Shown piece by piece: positions 26,264-36,268 of a stretch of DNA of 52,044 nucleotides (positions are counted from its first letter, which is position 1; every line of letters begins with the position of its first letter). Origin of the DNA: Chloroflexota bacterium (lineage in GTDB: Bacteria; Chloroflexota; Anaerolineae; UBA7937; B3-Chlor); assembly GCA_030613785.1 (NCBI GenBank), contig JAUWLF010000018.1, positions 1 through 52,044 of the forward strand, in the 5' to 3' direction. The translations under genes and the position numbers were made by a program. The notes under the pieces are model-generated. The model was not told where the DNA came from. It made no database searches and worked only from the letters and a program-made list of their open reading frames with translations.

Positions 26264-26599
26264 GTCGATGTCGTTGGCCTCCGATGGTGGTATCGCGATT
26301 TTATCGCATACGTGGGCTGAAGTCAACGAAGAGCTGCTCGGTGCTGGCGCAAGAGGCAAAGCAAAGCCCGGCGGGCGCCAGTGCCGCAATTGCACGCGTC
26401 GAAGCCGTCACGGGTGGTTGGTTGGCTTGCTGGGCGAGGAGATCAGAATTGTGAGGCAGGACTTCGGCCATTCCGTCTGGAGAGCTGTCTGTCAAGAAGG
26501 GTAGGCGGTCCGCGGGTTGGTCACGGCCAGAACTCTCTCTCACATTGAGTTGTACGACGTAGGTATGTTGAGCACGGTGGTTCAACAGGGGGCTGGTAG

Positions 26600-26628
26600 T
26601 TGCCACAGAATCGGAAGTCTGCTATAAT
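26600..26628 (+). promoter_or_regulatory. Predicted promoter of the REC-GGDEF gene
   Basis: TTGCCA (26600-26605), 17 nt, TATAAT (26623-26628), about 54 nt upstream of the start codon at 26682. Confidence 0.75.
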
Positions 26629-26681
26629 TGATGTGTCTTTCCCCAGAGCTTCATTTGTATTGCAACTCCCGGAGAAATGGC

Positions 26682-27689
26682 ATGGTAGGGCCACCTGGTG
26701 AGGTTGAGGAGGTTGTCAGAGCCCCGACGGAGGATGCCGAAGCCTCGGCACTGAGCACGGAAGAGGGCTCCGGCTTCTTGACGAAGATCCTGGTCGTGGA
26801 TGATGAGGAAGTCGTGTGCAGGTTCCTCGAGAAGCTCCTGGAAGGAGGAGGCCACGACGTGCACATATCTCTTGGGGGTCAGGATGCGATAGTCAGGCTG
26901 GAAGAGGATTCGTTCGACCTAGTCATCACAGACCTCAAGATGCCAGGCGTGGACGGTGTGGGAGTCCTCCGAAAGGCGAAGGAACTGGACCCTTTGTGCG
27001 AAGTGATAGTAATCACCGCGTACGCTTCCGTCGAATCGGCTGTGGAAGTGATGAAGGTGGGCGCCTACGACTACATCAGCAAGCCTTTCAACATAGATCA
27101 CATCAGGCTCGTGGTAGACAAGGCCATAGAAAAGCGAAGACTGCTGCAGGCTGCTGGGGAGAGGGATTTCTACAAACGCTTGTCCCAGATAGATGGCTTG
27201 ACCGAAGCATACAATCGCCGCGCTTTTGATGAGCTGCTGAAGGCGGAGATCGCTCGCTCAGACAGGTATCGCCGGCCGTTGTCTCTGTTGATGGTGGACC
27301 TTGACCATCTCAAGGTGGTTAACGATACTTTCGGACACCAGGCGGGCGACGAAGTCCTGAGGAGAGTGGCGTGGCTACTTAAGAGATCCGTTCGCAACTG
27401 CGACATTGTGGCGAGGTATGGAGGGGATGAGTTTGCTGTCATTCTGGTGGAGACGGGGAAGATGGATGCCATCAGTGCTGCCCATCGGCTGGGCCGCTTG
27501 GTGCAGGGAACCGATCGCGCGCGCGATGAGCTCCCCCCCCGTGAGGATCGTGGAGTGACGATCAGTATAGGGGTGGCGAGCTATCCCACTGATGCTGGCG
27601 GAAGGGAGGAACTGGTGGAGAAGGCCGACCACGCGCTCTACGAGGCCAAGGCGGAAGGGGGCAATGCGGTGAGACCCACCAGTCTCTAG
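26682..27689 (+). CDS. REC-GGDEF response regulator, diguanylate cyclase
   Basis: This 335-residue protein has a receiver domain ([13 protein letters not shown]; phosphoacceptor Asp in [14 protein letters not shown]; Thr and Lys in ITAYAS and SKPFN) followed by a GGDEF domain with YGGDEF intact. It should make cyclic di-GMP from two GTP when phosphorylated. An RxxD inhibitory site is not obvious. Its divergent neighbour is the damaged kinase. The start at 26682 has GGAG upstream; the upstream ATG at 26628 is less likely because it overlaps the -10 box. Confidence 0.92.
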   Translation: MVGPPGEVEEVVRAPTEDAEASALSTEEGSGFLTKILVVDDEEVVCRFLEKLLEGGGHDVHISLGGQDAIVRLEEDSFDLVITDLKMPGVDGVGVLRKAKELDPLCEVIVITAYASVESAVEVMKVGAYDYISKPFNIDHIRLVVDKAIEKRRLLQAAGERDFYKRLSQIDGLTEAYNRRAFDELLKAEIARSDRYRRPLSLLMVDLDHLKVVNDTFGHQAGDEVLRRVAWLLKRSVRNCDIVARYGGDEFAVILVETGKMDAISAAHRLGRLVQGTDRARDELPPREDRGVTISIGVASYPTDAGGREELVEKADHALYEAKAEGGNAVRPTSL

Positions 27690-27699
27690 GGAGCACGAA

Positions 27700-28659
27700 G
27701 TGGTGAAAGGCGTTCACGCCACGATCCAGAAGATCACAGACAACGTGGAGAAGGTCATCATTGGAAAGCACGACGAGGTGCAACTGATCATGGTGGCCCT
27801 GGTCTGTCAGGGGCACACCCTCATTGACGATGTGCCCGGCGTAGGAAAGACCATGTTGGCCAAGTCCATTGCCCGGTCTCTGGGCTGCACCTTCAAACGT
27901 ATTCAATTCACGCCGGACATGATGCCCAGTGATGTCACAGGTGTTTCAGTATATGATCAAAGCACAGGGCAATTCGAGTTCCGTCCCGGCCCGGTGATGG
28001 CCAACATAGTCCTCACCGATGAAATCAACCGCGCCACTCCCAAGACCCAGTCCGCACTTCTGGAAGCGATGGAGGAGCGCCAGGTAACCGTCGATGGCGT
28101 GACCCATCATCTGGCAAGACCTTTTCTGGTATTGGCCACGCAGAATCCCATCGAGTATGAAGGCACGTTTCCGTTGCCGGAAGCTCAATTGGACCGCTTC
28201 CTGATACGCATGAGCCTCGGTTACCCCAGTCCCGCCGACGAGATACGCATTCTGGAGGCGCAACAGTACGCTCATCCTATCGAGACGATCGAGCAGGTTA
28301 TGGAGAGGGATGAACTGCTCGACATGCAGGAGCAGATCAAAGACGTTTTTGTTCATGACGCGATAAAGGAGTACATCGTGGCCTTGGTTGGGGCCACGCG
28401 TCGGCATCCAGACGTCTATCTGGGCAGCAGTCCCCGGGGTTCTTTAGCCCTATACAGATCCAGCCAGGCTCGAGCTGCCGTACTAGGGCGCGACTATGTG
28501 ATCCCTGATGACGTGAAGGCACTGGCTGAAGCGACCTTGGCACATCGGTTGATAGTCAACCCCTCTGCTAGAATACGCGAAGTAGATCCTCGCACGGTGA
28601 TCAAGGAGACTCTTCGGACTGTCGAAGCCCCTGGCGCCCCTGTGGAGAGGGGTGCCTAG
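27700..28659 (+). CDS. MoxR-family AAA+ ATPase
   Basis: This 319-residue protein has Walker [17 protein letters not shown], Walker [21 protein letters not shown], and the sensor motif [20 protein letters not shown]. MoxR ATPases are thought to act as chaperones with VWA or DUF58 partners, and the next gene is DUF58. GTG 27700 follows AGGGAGC. This starts 10 nt after the REC-GGDEF gene. Confidence 0.93.
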   Translation: MVKGVHATIQKITDNVEKVIIGKHDEVQLIMVALVCQGHTLIDDVPGVGKTMLAKSIARSLGCTFKRIQFTPDMMPSDVTGVSVYDQSTGQFEFRPGPVMANIVLTDEINRATPKTQSALLEAMEERQVTVDGVTHHLARPFLVLATQNPIEYEGTFPLPEAQLDRFLIRMSLGYPSPADEIRILEAQQYAHPIETIEQVMERDELLDMQEQIKDVFVHDAIKEYIVALVGATRRHPDVYLGSSPRGSLALYRSSQARAAVLGRDYVIPDDVKALAEATLAHRLIVNPSARIREVDPRTVIKETLRTVEAPGAPVERGA

Positions 28660-28692
28660 AGGCATCGCAGTACCTGATGGGGACGCGGAACG

Positions 28693-29967
28693 GTGCGTAT
28701 CAGGACGAACTGGGCTATCTTCATTCTATTGGCGTTCATTCTCGTGCCAGCGCTGGTCACCGGACATCCCCTCTTCATCCGCGTGGCATATGTTGTTGTG
28801 GTCTTGATTGCTCTCTCCTTTGTGTGGGCCTGCCTCAACATCCGCTGGATCGAGTCATCTCGGCACCTCCGATCCCATAGGTCACAGGTGGGGGGTGTGA
28901 TTGAGGAGAGGTTTCTTATCAGAAACGAGGGGCCTCTGCCGAAACTGTGGGTGGGCATGCGCGATCACTCGAGTCTGTCCGGCTACCAAGCTGACCGTGT
29001 GCTGAGCTCACTACCTGCGCACAGCGAGCGGAGTTGGATCGTGCGCGCCAGGTGTAGGCGGCGAGGGAAGTTCATCCTCGGCCCGGTGACCCTCGTCACT
29101 GGCGATCCTTTGGGCTTGTTTCAATTCAGAAGGGAGTTGCCTCTGTGTTCTACACTGGTCGTCTATCCAGCGACCGTCGAGGTGCCGCACTTCGTGGCCC
29201 CTAGTGGCCGGCTTTCGGGAGGGGATGCTCTACAGCGCCAAACCCAACACGTGACGACCAATGTGTCCGGCGTGAGGGATTACATGCCCGGCGACAGTTT
29301 TAGCCGCATACATTGGCTGTCCACAGCACGAAGGGGCCGCCTTATCTCCAAGGAGTTCGAACTCGATCCCCTGGCGGACATATGGCTGTTTCTGGACATG
29401 GAACAGGGTGTGCAGCGGGGTACTCGCGAGCAAGCGCTTGTGTTCGATGGGCTCGACGCCCCGTACAGAGCGTCACCGGCTCCAGAGATGGAACCGAGCA
29501 CAGAGGAATACGGCGTGACCATAGCTGCTTCTGTTGCCAAGCATCTCCTGGCTCAAAGGAGAGCAGTAGGCATGATCAGCTACGGCCAGCGGCGAGAGAT
29601 CGTCCAGGCGGACCGGGGAGAACGGCAGTTGATGAAGTGTCTCGAGTCGCTGGCCGTTGTGAGGGCACAGGGACGAGTTCCATTGGCGGAGGTGATCGCC
29701 GCGGAGGGCAATCAACTGGGCGGCGGTACGACAGCGATAGTCATCACTCCCTCGACCTTCACCTCTTGGGTGGGTGCGCTACGTGGCATGAAGCGCAAGG
29801 GCGTCGATGTTGTAGCCGTGCATGTTGAGGCCAGCACCTTCGGTGCTGCTCCTGGTTCACTAGACGTGGTAGCCAGCTTGGCGGCCAGCAACATAGCTAC
29901 CTACCTGGTGAAGAACGGTGTACGCCTCGAGGATTCGCTTTCGCAGAGAGTTGGACTTGATAGATGA
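28693..29967 (+). CDS. DUF58 membrane protein, MoxR partner
   Basis: This 424-residue protein has two N-terminal membrane segments (about residues 6-50), then an Ig-like region and the DUF58 signature VRDYMPGDSFSRIHWLSTAR. DUF58 has a degenerate VWA-like fold and is widely paired with MoxR. It overlaps the GNAT gene by 4 nt. GTG 28693 is the start. Confidence 0.9.
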   Translation: MRIRTNWAIFILLAFILVPALVTGHPLFIRVAYVVVVLIALSFVWACLNIRWIESSRHLRSHRSQVGGVIEERFLIRNEGPLPKLWVGMRDHSSLSGYQADRVLSSLPAHSERSWIVRARCRRRGKFILGPVTLVTGDPLGLFQFRRELPLCSTLVVYPATVEVPHFVAPSGRLSGGDALQRQTQHVTTNVSGVRDYMPGDSFSRIHWLSTARRGRLISKEFELDPLADIWLFLDMEQGVQRGTREQALVFDGLDAPYRASPAPEMEPSTEEYGVTIAASVAKHLLAQRRAVGMISYGQRREIVQADRGERQLMKCLESLAVVRAQGRVPLAEVIAAEGNQLGGGTTAIVITPSTFTSWVGALRGMKRKGVDVVAVHVEASTFGAAPGSLDVVASLAASNIATYLVKNGVRLEDSLSQRVGLDR

Positions 29968-30494
29968 TCATTCGCCGTGGAGATCTCAAAGACCTGAATG
30001 CCTGCCTTCTTGTTGAGAACTCATACGTAACCGATCACGTATGGCAGGTTCGGTCCGAGCAGCGACCATACGAAGAAACGATCATTAGCTTCAGGACGGT
30101 TAGGTTGCCCCGTTCTGTACGAGCAAGCTCCGCTCGGGATAGGGACTACCTTGTGCATGACTGGGAACGGGGCGAGTGTTTCCTCGTGGCCGAGGAAGAT
30201 GACGAGGTGCGAGGCTATCTGGACATGACAGTTCAGGCCTGGCATCGCAGTGGATGGATCAACGACATGGCGGTGTCGAAGGACCATCGGCGTCAAGGGA
30301 TAGGCACCGCCTTGCTCCAAGCCGCTTTCCACTGGGCGAAGGAAGAGAAGCTACGAGCAGTGATGGCGGAGGCCCAGACCAAGAACCATCCTGCCATCTC
30401 CTTCCTTCGAAAGCATGGGTTCGTTTTCTGCGGCTTCAACGATCATTACTACCTCAACCATGATATCGCCGTCTTCTTTGTCCGTGCCATTTAG
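29964..30494 (+). CDS. GNAT-family N-acetyltransferase
   Basis: This 176-residue protein has the GNAT acetyl-CoA loop RRQGIGTALLQAAFHWAK and the terminal FLRKHGFVFCGFN strand. The substrate is unknown. The start codon overlaps the DUF58 stop (ATGA), so it belongs to the MoxR operon. Confidence 0.9.
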   Translation: MIIRRGDLKDLNACLLVENSYVTDHVWQVRSEQRPYEETIISFRTVRLPRSVRASSARDRDYLVHDWERGECFLVAEEDDEVRGYLDMTVQAWHRSGWINDMAVSKDHRRQGIGTALLQAAFHWAKEEKLRAVMAEAQTKNHPAISFLRKHGFVFCGFNDHYYLNHDIAVFFVRAI

Positions 30495-30661
30495 GAGCAA
30501 GCGTGCACGAGCGGACCGCGGCCGCCAGGGCTGTGGAGATGGGACACGCCGCGTCTGGGAAACCGAAGGAACTTCTGAAACACCGTGGTGGAAGGGTGCG
30601 AAGCCCAGTGGGGCACCTTGCGTGGAGTCACTCGGTCTGGATTCGCGCCTTCTTGGATGAC

Positions 30662-30690
30662 TTGACGTGAGCGCGAAAAAGTGCTATAAT
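30662..30690 (+). promoter_or_regulatory. Strong sigma70 promoter of rho
   Basis: TTGACG (30662-30667), 17 nt, TATAAT (30685-30690), near-consensus. Transcription should start near 30697. Confidence 0.85.
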
Positions 30691-30911
30691 TTGAGTGAGA
30701 TTCGCCACAGGTAGTTCGATCGTAAGCCAGTTCGATTCCTCCTCTTGGCTACAATGTATGAACCCTTCTATGGCTATGCCCCTTCCCGAGACGGTGTTTG
30801 CCAAAGCATGACTCCGTGATTCACTCGTGGGGTCAGTGGCGCCTTTGAGCCCCATACGGCTGCAAGCCAGTCCTATTCTGGCTCCAGGAACCAAGAAGAA
30901 AGAGGAAACGC
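30691..30911 (+). promoter_or_regulatory. Long leader of rho
   Basis: The leader is about 215 nt from the promoter to the rho start, with no convincing protein-coding frame and no strong hairpin followed by U. Rho genes in several bacteria control their own transcription by Rho-dependent attenuation in such leaders. That is inferred here from length and position only. Confidence 0.4.
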
Positions 30912-32228
30912 ATGAGCAATACAAACCATCCTGCGAAGAGCCTGGACGAGCCTCAGTCCAGCCGCAGCGACGCTCTGAACATAGCCGAGCTTGAGATGAA
31001 GACCGTGGATGAACTACGGGAGATGGCTGCGGACCAGGGCATCTCTGGTATTAGCCGTCTGAAGAAGCAGGATCTCATCTTCCGACTCCTGAGAGCAAAG
31101 GCCGAGGAGCAGGGACACATCTTTGGTGGAGGGGTCTTGGAGATCGTCCAGGAGGGCATTGGGTTCCTGCGTTCGGATCATCTGCTGCCAGGCCCGGAGG
31201 ATGTGTACGTCTCTCAGTCGCAGATTCGTCGCTTCGGGTTGCGAACCGGCGACACGGTCATAGGGCAGGTGCGCGCGCCCAAGGACTCTGAGAAGTATTT
31301 CGGTCTTCTGAGGGTAGAGGCGGTCAATGGGCTAGACCCCGAGGCGGCCAAACGGCGTCCTGTCTTCGAGACACTGACGCCTATCTTTCCCACGGAGATC
31401 ATTGACTTGGAGACCTCAGGCAAAATCCTGACTACGCGATTGATCAACCTCCTTTCCCCCATCGGTCGTGGACAGCGAGGCTTGATAGTTTCCCCTCCGA
31501 AGGCGGGCAAGACAACCGTTCTGAAGCAGATAGCCAATGGGATCTCCGCCAACTATCATGATATCCATATGATGGTTTGCCTCGTCGGCGAGAGGCCGGA
31601 AGAGGTTACAGACATGGATCGCTCGGTGGAAGCGGAGGTCTACAGCTCCACTTTCGACGACCCGGTCCAGAGCCACGCAAAGGTGGCTGAGATGTGTTTG
31701 GCGCGTGCCAAGCGCCTTGTGGAGGTGGGTCGTGACGTGGTGGTGTTGCTGGATAGCATCACCCGTCTATCCAGAGCGTACAACCTCATTGTTCCCCCGA
31801 GTGGGCGAAGCCTGTCGGGGGGCCTGGATCCGGCAGCTCTGTATCCTCCCAAGAGATTCTTTGGAGCTGCCCGCAACATCGAAGAGGGAGGCAGCCTGAC
31901 GATAATTGCCACGTGTCTGATAGATACGGGGAGCCGCATGGACGACATGATCTACGAGGAGTTCAAAGGCACTGGCAATATGGAATTGCACCTCAACAGG
32001 CGCCTGGCGGAGAGACGTATCTTTCCCGCTTTCGACATCGTGCGTTCGGGAACCCGTCGCGAGGAGCTACTGCTAGATGAGGAGACCTTGAGCAAAGTCT
32101 GGACTATCCGCAACATGATAGACAGCATGGGAGGAGGCATAGAAGCGCTTAAGCCCTTGCTCTCCTACATGGGCAAGACGAAGAACAACAGGGAATTCTG
32201 CGAGAAGCTCAACAAGGAACTCCTCTGA
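30912..32228 (+). CDS. rho: Transcription termination factor Rho
   Basis: This complete 438-residue protein has the N-terminal Rho_N helix bundle (MKTVDELREMAADQGISGIS), the cold-shock RNA-binding domain (GVLEIVQEGIGFLRS), Walker A SPPKAGKTTVLKQIA, Walker B VVVLLDSITRLSRAYN, and the Q/R-loop segment. It is a hexameric RNA helicase that ends transcription. It is driven by its own promoter. Confidence 0.97.
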   Translation: MSNTNHPAKSLDEPQSSRSDALNIAELEMKTVDELREMAADQGISGISRLKKQDLIFRLLRAKAEEQGHIFGGGVLEIVQEGIGFLRSDHLLPGPEDVYVSQSQIRRFGLRTGDTVIGQVRAPKDSEKYFGLLRVEAVNGLDPEAAKRRPVFETLTPIFPTEIIDLETSGKILTTRLINLLSPIGRGQRGLIVSPPKAGKTTVLKQIANGISANYHDIHMMVCLVGERPEEVTDMDRSVEAEVYSSTFDDPVQSHAKVAEMCLARAKRLVEVGRDVVVLLDSITRLSRAYNLIVPPSGRSLSGGLDPAALYPPKRFFGAARNIEEGGSLTIIATCLIDTGSRMDDMIYEEFKGTGNMELHLNRRLAERRIFPAFDIVRSGTRREELLLDEETLSKVWTIRNMIDSMGGGIEALKPLLSYMGKTKNNREFCEKLNKELL

Positions 32229-32256
32229 GGCGAAGTGAACTCTGACTGGTGATTGA

Positions 32257-33306
32257 ATGATCAAGTTCCTTGGCGAAGGCAGCATCTCGGATGCTCTTTC
32301 CGGTCTTGAGCGCTGGTTCAAGAGAGACGATCTCATACTCGGACGCTATGCTTCCCATGTCATCATCATTCTTGTGATCGCTGTTGTCCTCTCCAGCGGT
32401 AGTTTTGGAATCCAGGATTTACCGAAGGGTGAGGCTTTCAGGCTGAGGCTGGCCTCTCGAGAGCCGGCCACGCTGGTCTCCTGGGGCACAGGTGGGCAGC
32501 AGGACCCGGACTTCCTGACCAGAGGCGTGGCACCCCTGACCATCATTCCTGAGAGGGGACGGCGGGGCATCATCGTCTATGTCGTCCAGCCAGGAGATAA
32601 CGTGTCGAAAATCGCCCAGAGCTTCGGGCTTCGGCCTGAAACGGTCTTGTGGTCCAATCCCGAATTGGAAACCTGGCCTGACTACATCACGGTGGGGCAA
32701 GAGCTGTTCATCTTGCCTATGGATGGAGCATACCACGAGGTGAAGGCTGGCGATACTCTGCAGAGCATCGCCGAGCGTTATCGAGTGGAAATATCCACTA
32801 TAGTCGAGAGCGAGTACAACGACTTGGAGGAGCCTTATCAGGTTCAGGCAGGGCAGAGGCTCGTCGTGCCTGGTGGCACAAGGCCCCTGGTACCTCGGTA
32901 CGTGCGAGCTACCGCCCCTCCGCCGACCGACGCTCCACGGGGCAGCGGTAGCTTCATGTGGCCTACCAGTGGGTACTTGACGCAGGGCTTCTGGTTAGGT
33001 CATCAGGCTATTGACATCGGCGGGCCTACGGGGACGCCGATCCATGCTGCTGACACCGGATATGTGTCGGCCACAGGCTGGATGGGCGGCTATGGCAACT
33101 ACATCATTGTCAATCACGGCAACGGGTTCGAGACCCTCTATGCCCACCTCAGCGAGATTCGGGTGATAGCTGGTCAGGGGGTGCAACGAGGGCATCTGAT
33201 CGGCTTGATGGGGAGGACTGGCCGCTCCACTGGTCCTCATCTGCATTTCGAGATTCGTCAGGGCGGGATCAAGCGTAATCCTTTGGGCTTCTTGCCGCGA
33301 GGATAG
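32257..33306 (+). CDS. LysM-M23 peptidase (murein hydrolase)
   Basis: This 349-residue protein has an N-terminal membrane segment (about 31-50), two LysM domains (VVQPGDNVSKIAQSFGL; EVKAGDTLQSIAERYRV), and a C-terminal M23 LytM domain with HQAIDIG and GPHLHFEIRQ, the zinc ligands. It should cleave peptide bonds in peptidoglycan at the cell surface. It lies 28 nt after rho. Confidence 0.93.
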   Translation: MIKFLGEGSISDALSGLERWFKRDDLILGRYASHVIIILVIAVVLSSGSFGIQDLPKGEAFRLRLASREPATLVSWGTGGQQDPDFLTRGVAPLTIIPERGRRGIIVYVVQPGDNVSKIAQSFGLRPETVLWSNPELETWPDYITVGQELFILPMDGAYHEVKAGDTLQSIAERYRVEISTIVESEYNDLEEPYQVQAGQRLVVPGGTRPLVPRYVRATAPPPTDAPRGSGSFMWPTSGYLTQGFWLGHQAIDIGGPTGTPIHAADTGYVSATGWMGGYGNYIIVNHGNGFETLYAHLSEIRVIAGQGVQRGHLIGLMGRTGRSTGPHLHFEIRQGGIKRNPLGFLPRG

Positions 33307-33358
33307 GCTCGAGAGTACTCCTCCTCGGGCCTCTTGTCATGTGATTGCGGGCTGAGGA

Positions 33359-34141
33359 TTGAAGAGACGCAGATTCTTCGTCGGGACCTCGGGCTGGAGC
33401 TACAACCATTGGCGTGGTCTCTTCTATCCCGCCGACATGCCCCCTCGCCGGTGGTTCACTCACTATGCCCGGTACTTCTCCACGGTAGAAATCAATTACA
33501 CGTTCTACCGATTGCCTGCGGAGAAGACATTCCTTCGCTGGCGAGAGCAAGACCGTCGCCGGTTTGTCTACGCCTTGAAGGCCCCTCGTACTATCACCCA
33601 TCTCAGGAAACTTCGGGAGTGCAAGGAGGTTGTTGATCGATTCCTAGACCGGGCGAGGCTCCTCGGAAGCAAGCTGCGTCCCATTCTGTATCAGTTGCCA
33701 CACAACTGGCATTGCAACATCGAACGCCTGGACGGATTTCTGAGGCTGCTGCCCGCCGATCTACACCACGTGATCGAATTCCGACATGAGAGTTGGCATG
33801 ACGACGAACTCCTGGACCTGCTGCGAGAGAAGGGGGTGATCTCTTGTCACGTTAGCCTTCCGGATTTCAACTGTCCCATGGTCGTCGCTGGTTCCATTGT
33901 CTACGCGAGGATGCACGGCGTTGGCGTCAAATACAGTGGTAGTTACGACAAGGAGCAGTTGCATGAGGTGGCCGGACGGGCAGCCGATTGCCTGGATCAA
34001 GGATACGACACCTTTGTGTACTTCAACAACGATGCTCAAGCTCATGCCGTCCAGAATGCCTGGGAGCTGGAACGGTTGGTCGAGAATCTGCTGGGAGGAG
34101 ATGATGCGCAAAGAAGCTATGCTCTACAAGAAGTTGGATAG
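33359..34141 (+). CDS. DUF72 family protein
   Basis: This 260-residue protein has the DUF72 TIM-barrel-like pattern: FFVGTSGWSYNHWRGLFYP, YFSTVEINYTFYRLP, and VYFNNDAQAHAVQNA. The family has no firm function. The start is TTG at 33359. It overlaps the radical SAM gene by 38 nt. Confidence 0.9.
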   Translation: MKRRRFFVGTSGWSYNHWRGLFYPADMPPRRWFTHYARYFSTVEINYTFYRLPAEKTFLRWREQDRRRFVYALKAPRTITHLRKLRECKEVVDRFLDRARLLGSKLRPILYQLPHNWHCNIERLDGFLRLLPADLHHVIEFRHESWHDDELLDLLREKGVISCHVSLPDFNCPMVVAGSIVYARMHGVGVKYSGSYDKEQLHEVAGRAADCLDQGYDTFVYFNNDAQAHAVQNAWELERLVENLLGGDDAQRSYALQEVG

Positions 34142-35114
34142 TGGACTGGTCCGCTGCACCCTGTGCGCTCACCGCTGTACCATAAAGCCTGATCGTCTGG
34201 GGATTTGCGGTGTCAGGCAGAACCTGGAAGGCACTCTGTGCACCTTGGTCTATGCGGAGGCCATCGCCGTGCACGTGGATCCCATCGAGAAGAAACCGAT
34301 ATACAACTTCCTGCCTGGGACGCGAAGCTTTTCCATAGCCACTATAGGCTGCAACTTCCGTTGTACGTTCTGTCAGAATGCTGACATCTCTCAGGCACCC
34401 AAAGATGGCATAACTCTGAAGGCGGAGGAGTTCCCGCCTCCACAGGTCGTGGCTGCGGCTGAGAGGCATGCTTGCGACAGCATCGCGTACACTTACACGG
34501 AGCCGACTGTCTTCTTCGAGTATGCCTACGATACGGCGAAGCTGGCCCACGAAAAGGGCATAAGCAACATCTTCGTCACCAATGGCTACATGACGATGGA
34601 GGCGCTGGAGGAAATCGACCCCTATTTGGATGCTGCCAATGTTGATTTGAAGAGCTTCGATGATGAGTTCTATCGCAGGGTGTGCGGTGCCAGGTTGCAA
34701 CCAGTGCTGGAAACCATCGAAGGCATGCACAAGCGAGGTGTCTGGGTGGAGGTGACAACGTTACTGATTCCCGGTCTGAACGATAGCGACGGTGAGTTGA
34801 GGCAGATTGCTGAGTTCATCGCTGAGGTAAGCCTGGATGTCCCCTGGCATGTTTCCCGCTTCACACCCCGGTACAGGATGCTCGACCAGCCCGCGACTCC
34901 CGTGGAGCGGATTCACCGCGCGGCAGAGATCGGGCGAGAGGCTGGACTCAACTACGTGTACGTCGGAAACGTGCCTGGCAATGCTAATGAGAACACGGTC
35001 TGCCCGTCCTGTGGAGCGGTCGCGATCAGCAGAGTTGGCTATCATACGACATTGAATCTGGAGGGCAACAAATGCGCATCTTGTGGTCAGGAACTGGCTG
35101 TCATCCGTAGCTAG
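34104..35114 (+). CDS. amrS: AmmeMemoRadiSam-type radical SAM enzyme
   Basis: This 336-residue protein has the radical SAM cluster GCNFRCTFC (Cys83, Cys87, Cys90), an N-terminal CxxC-x3-C region (RCTLCAHRCTI), and a C-terminal Cys pair (CPSCG, CASCG). It resembles AmrS of the AMMECR1-Memo-radical SAM system, but AMMECR1 and Memo are not in the window. The start 34104 has GGGAGG 5 nt upstream; earlier in-frame codons lie within the DUF72 gene. Confidence 0.87.
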   Translation: MRKEAMLYKKLDSGLVRCTLCAHRCTIKPDRLGICGVRQNLEGTLCTLVYAEAIAVHVDPIEKKPIYNFLPGTRSFSIATIGCNFRCTFCQNADISQAPKDGITLKAEEFPPPQVVAAAERHACDSIAYTYTEPTVFFEYAYDTAKLAHEKGISNIFVTNGYMTMEALEEIDPYLDAANVDLKSFDDEFYRRVCGARLQPVLETIEGMHKRGVWVEVTTLLIPGLNDSDGELRQIAEFIAEVSLDVPWHVSRFTPRYRMLDQPATPVERIHRAAEIGREAGLNYVYVGNVPGNANENTVCPSCGAVAISRVGYHTTLNLEGNKCASCGQELAVIRS

Positions 35115-35129
35115 ACGGGGGGAGGGTGC

Positions 35130-36254
35130 ATGTTCGACAAAGACGAACTGAAAGAACTGGCTGGGTATCGAGATGATGAGAACCTCATCATCAGCTTCTA
35201 CTATCCCTTGGAGAAGGGGGAACCAGCCGAGGAAGGAGCTATCATCAGGCTCAAGAACTTGATCAACGAAGCTCAAGCATCGAGAGAGGACTGGACGAGT
35301 GCCCAGGCCCAGTCCGTTTCCAGTGATCTGGCTCGCATTGAGCGCTTGATGATGGACGAGCGAATCACGAGCAAGGGAGGGCTTGCGCTCTTCGCTTGCT
35401 CCGCCGCCGATTTGTGGAAGGTGTATCATCTGCCGGACAGAGTGCGGCCTTTGCTGGTGGTGGCTCATGCTACGCGGATGAGGCCGCTGATGGAGACCCT
35501 GAATAGGCACAGACTGTACTGCACAGTCCTGGTGGGGAAGGGAAGGGCACGCATCTTCTTGCTCAACCCCGCTCAAGTGGAGGAGCGCTCAGATGTTTTC
35601 GGTGCCGTGCCGGGCCGCCACGATCAGGGGGGGTGGGCACAGGCCAGGTACCAACGTCACCACGATGACCGGGTGATGCACCACTTGAAGGCTACTGCGG
35701 ATCAGACTTTCTCTCTTTTTCAAGACGAGGAGTTCCACCGGCTTTTTGTGGCCGGCACAGAAGAACTAGTGAGCGAATTCACGGAGCATCTCCACCCCTA
35801 TCTCAAAGATAGACTGGCAGGCACGTTCTCTATGGAGATGGTCAGCCCCCCTAAGGAGGTACAGGAGCGGACTTTGCTCGTGGCCGCTGAGCTCAGGGAG
35901 ATCTTCGATAAAGAGATGATCGAGAAGCTGCGGGGGGAGGTGTACACCGGCAACCTCGGTGCAGCAGGGCTGGAGGATACCCTCTATGCTCTACAGAAAG
36001 GTCAAGTGCTCACGTTGCTAGTGAATGAGGACTTTGAAGCTTCGGGCCGACGGTGTGCGAGTTGCGGCTCGCTTTGCCTGGCGGATCCCTGTCCCTTCTG
36101 CGGAGGGTCAACGGAGCTTTTGGTGGATGTTATCGAGACCGTTGTAAAGCGGGCATTGATAGAGAACTGCGAGACTAGGTTCATCACAGGCGAGAACGCG
36201 CTGAGGCTTGCTGAACTAGGGCGCATTGGCGCCCTCTTGAGATTCGCAGGCTAG
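35130..36254 (+). CDS. Bacterial eRF1-like (baeRF) family protein
   Basis: This 374-residue protein has an N-terminal alpha/beta domain and a central motif HDQGGWAQARYQRHHDD (about 165-182), typical of the bacterial archaeo-eukaryotic release factor family, related to Vms1. A C-terminal zinc-knuckle (CASCGSL-x5-CPFCGG) follows. These proteins may act on stalled ribosomes or peptidyl-tRNA, but the function is unproven. It starts 15 nt after the radical SAM gene. Confidence 0.82.
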   Translation: MFDKDELKELAGYRDDENLIISFYYPLEKGEPAEEGAIIRLKNLINEAQASREDWTSAQAQSVSSDLARIERLMMDERITSKGGLALFACSAADLWKVYHLPDRVRPLLVVAHATRMRPLMETLNRHRLYCTVLVGKGRARIFLLNPAQVEERSDVFGAVPGRHDQGGWAQARYQRHHDDRVMHHLKATADQTFSLFQDEEFHRLFVAGTEELVSEFTEHLHPYLKDRLAGTFSMEMVSPPKEVQERTLLVAAELREIFDKEMIEKLRGEVYTGNLGAAGLEDTLYALQKGQVLTLLVNEDFEASGRRCASCGSLCLADPCPFCGGSTELLVDVIETVVKRALIENCETRFITGENALRLAELGRIGALLRFAG

Positions 36255-36268
36255 ACAGCAGGTAGACT

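Noticed and set aside
30628..30924. 98-residue minus-strand frame in the rho leader
   Set aside because: It overlaps the rho promoter and has no ribosome site or family.
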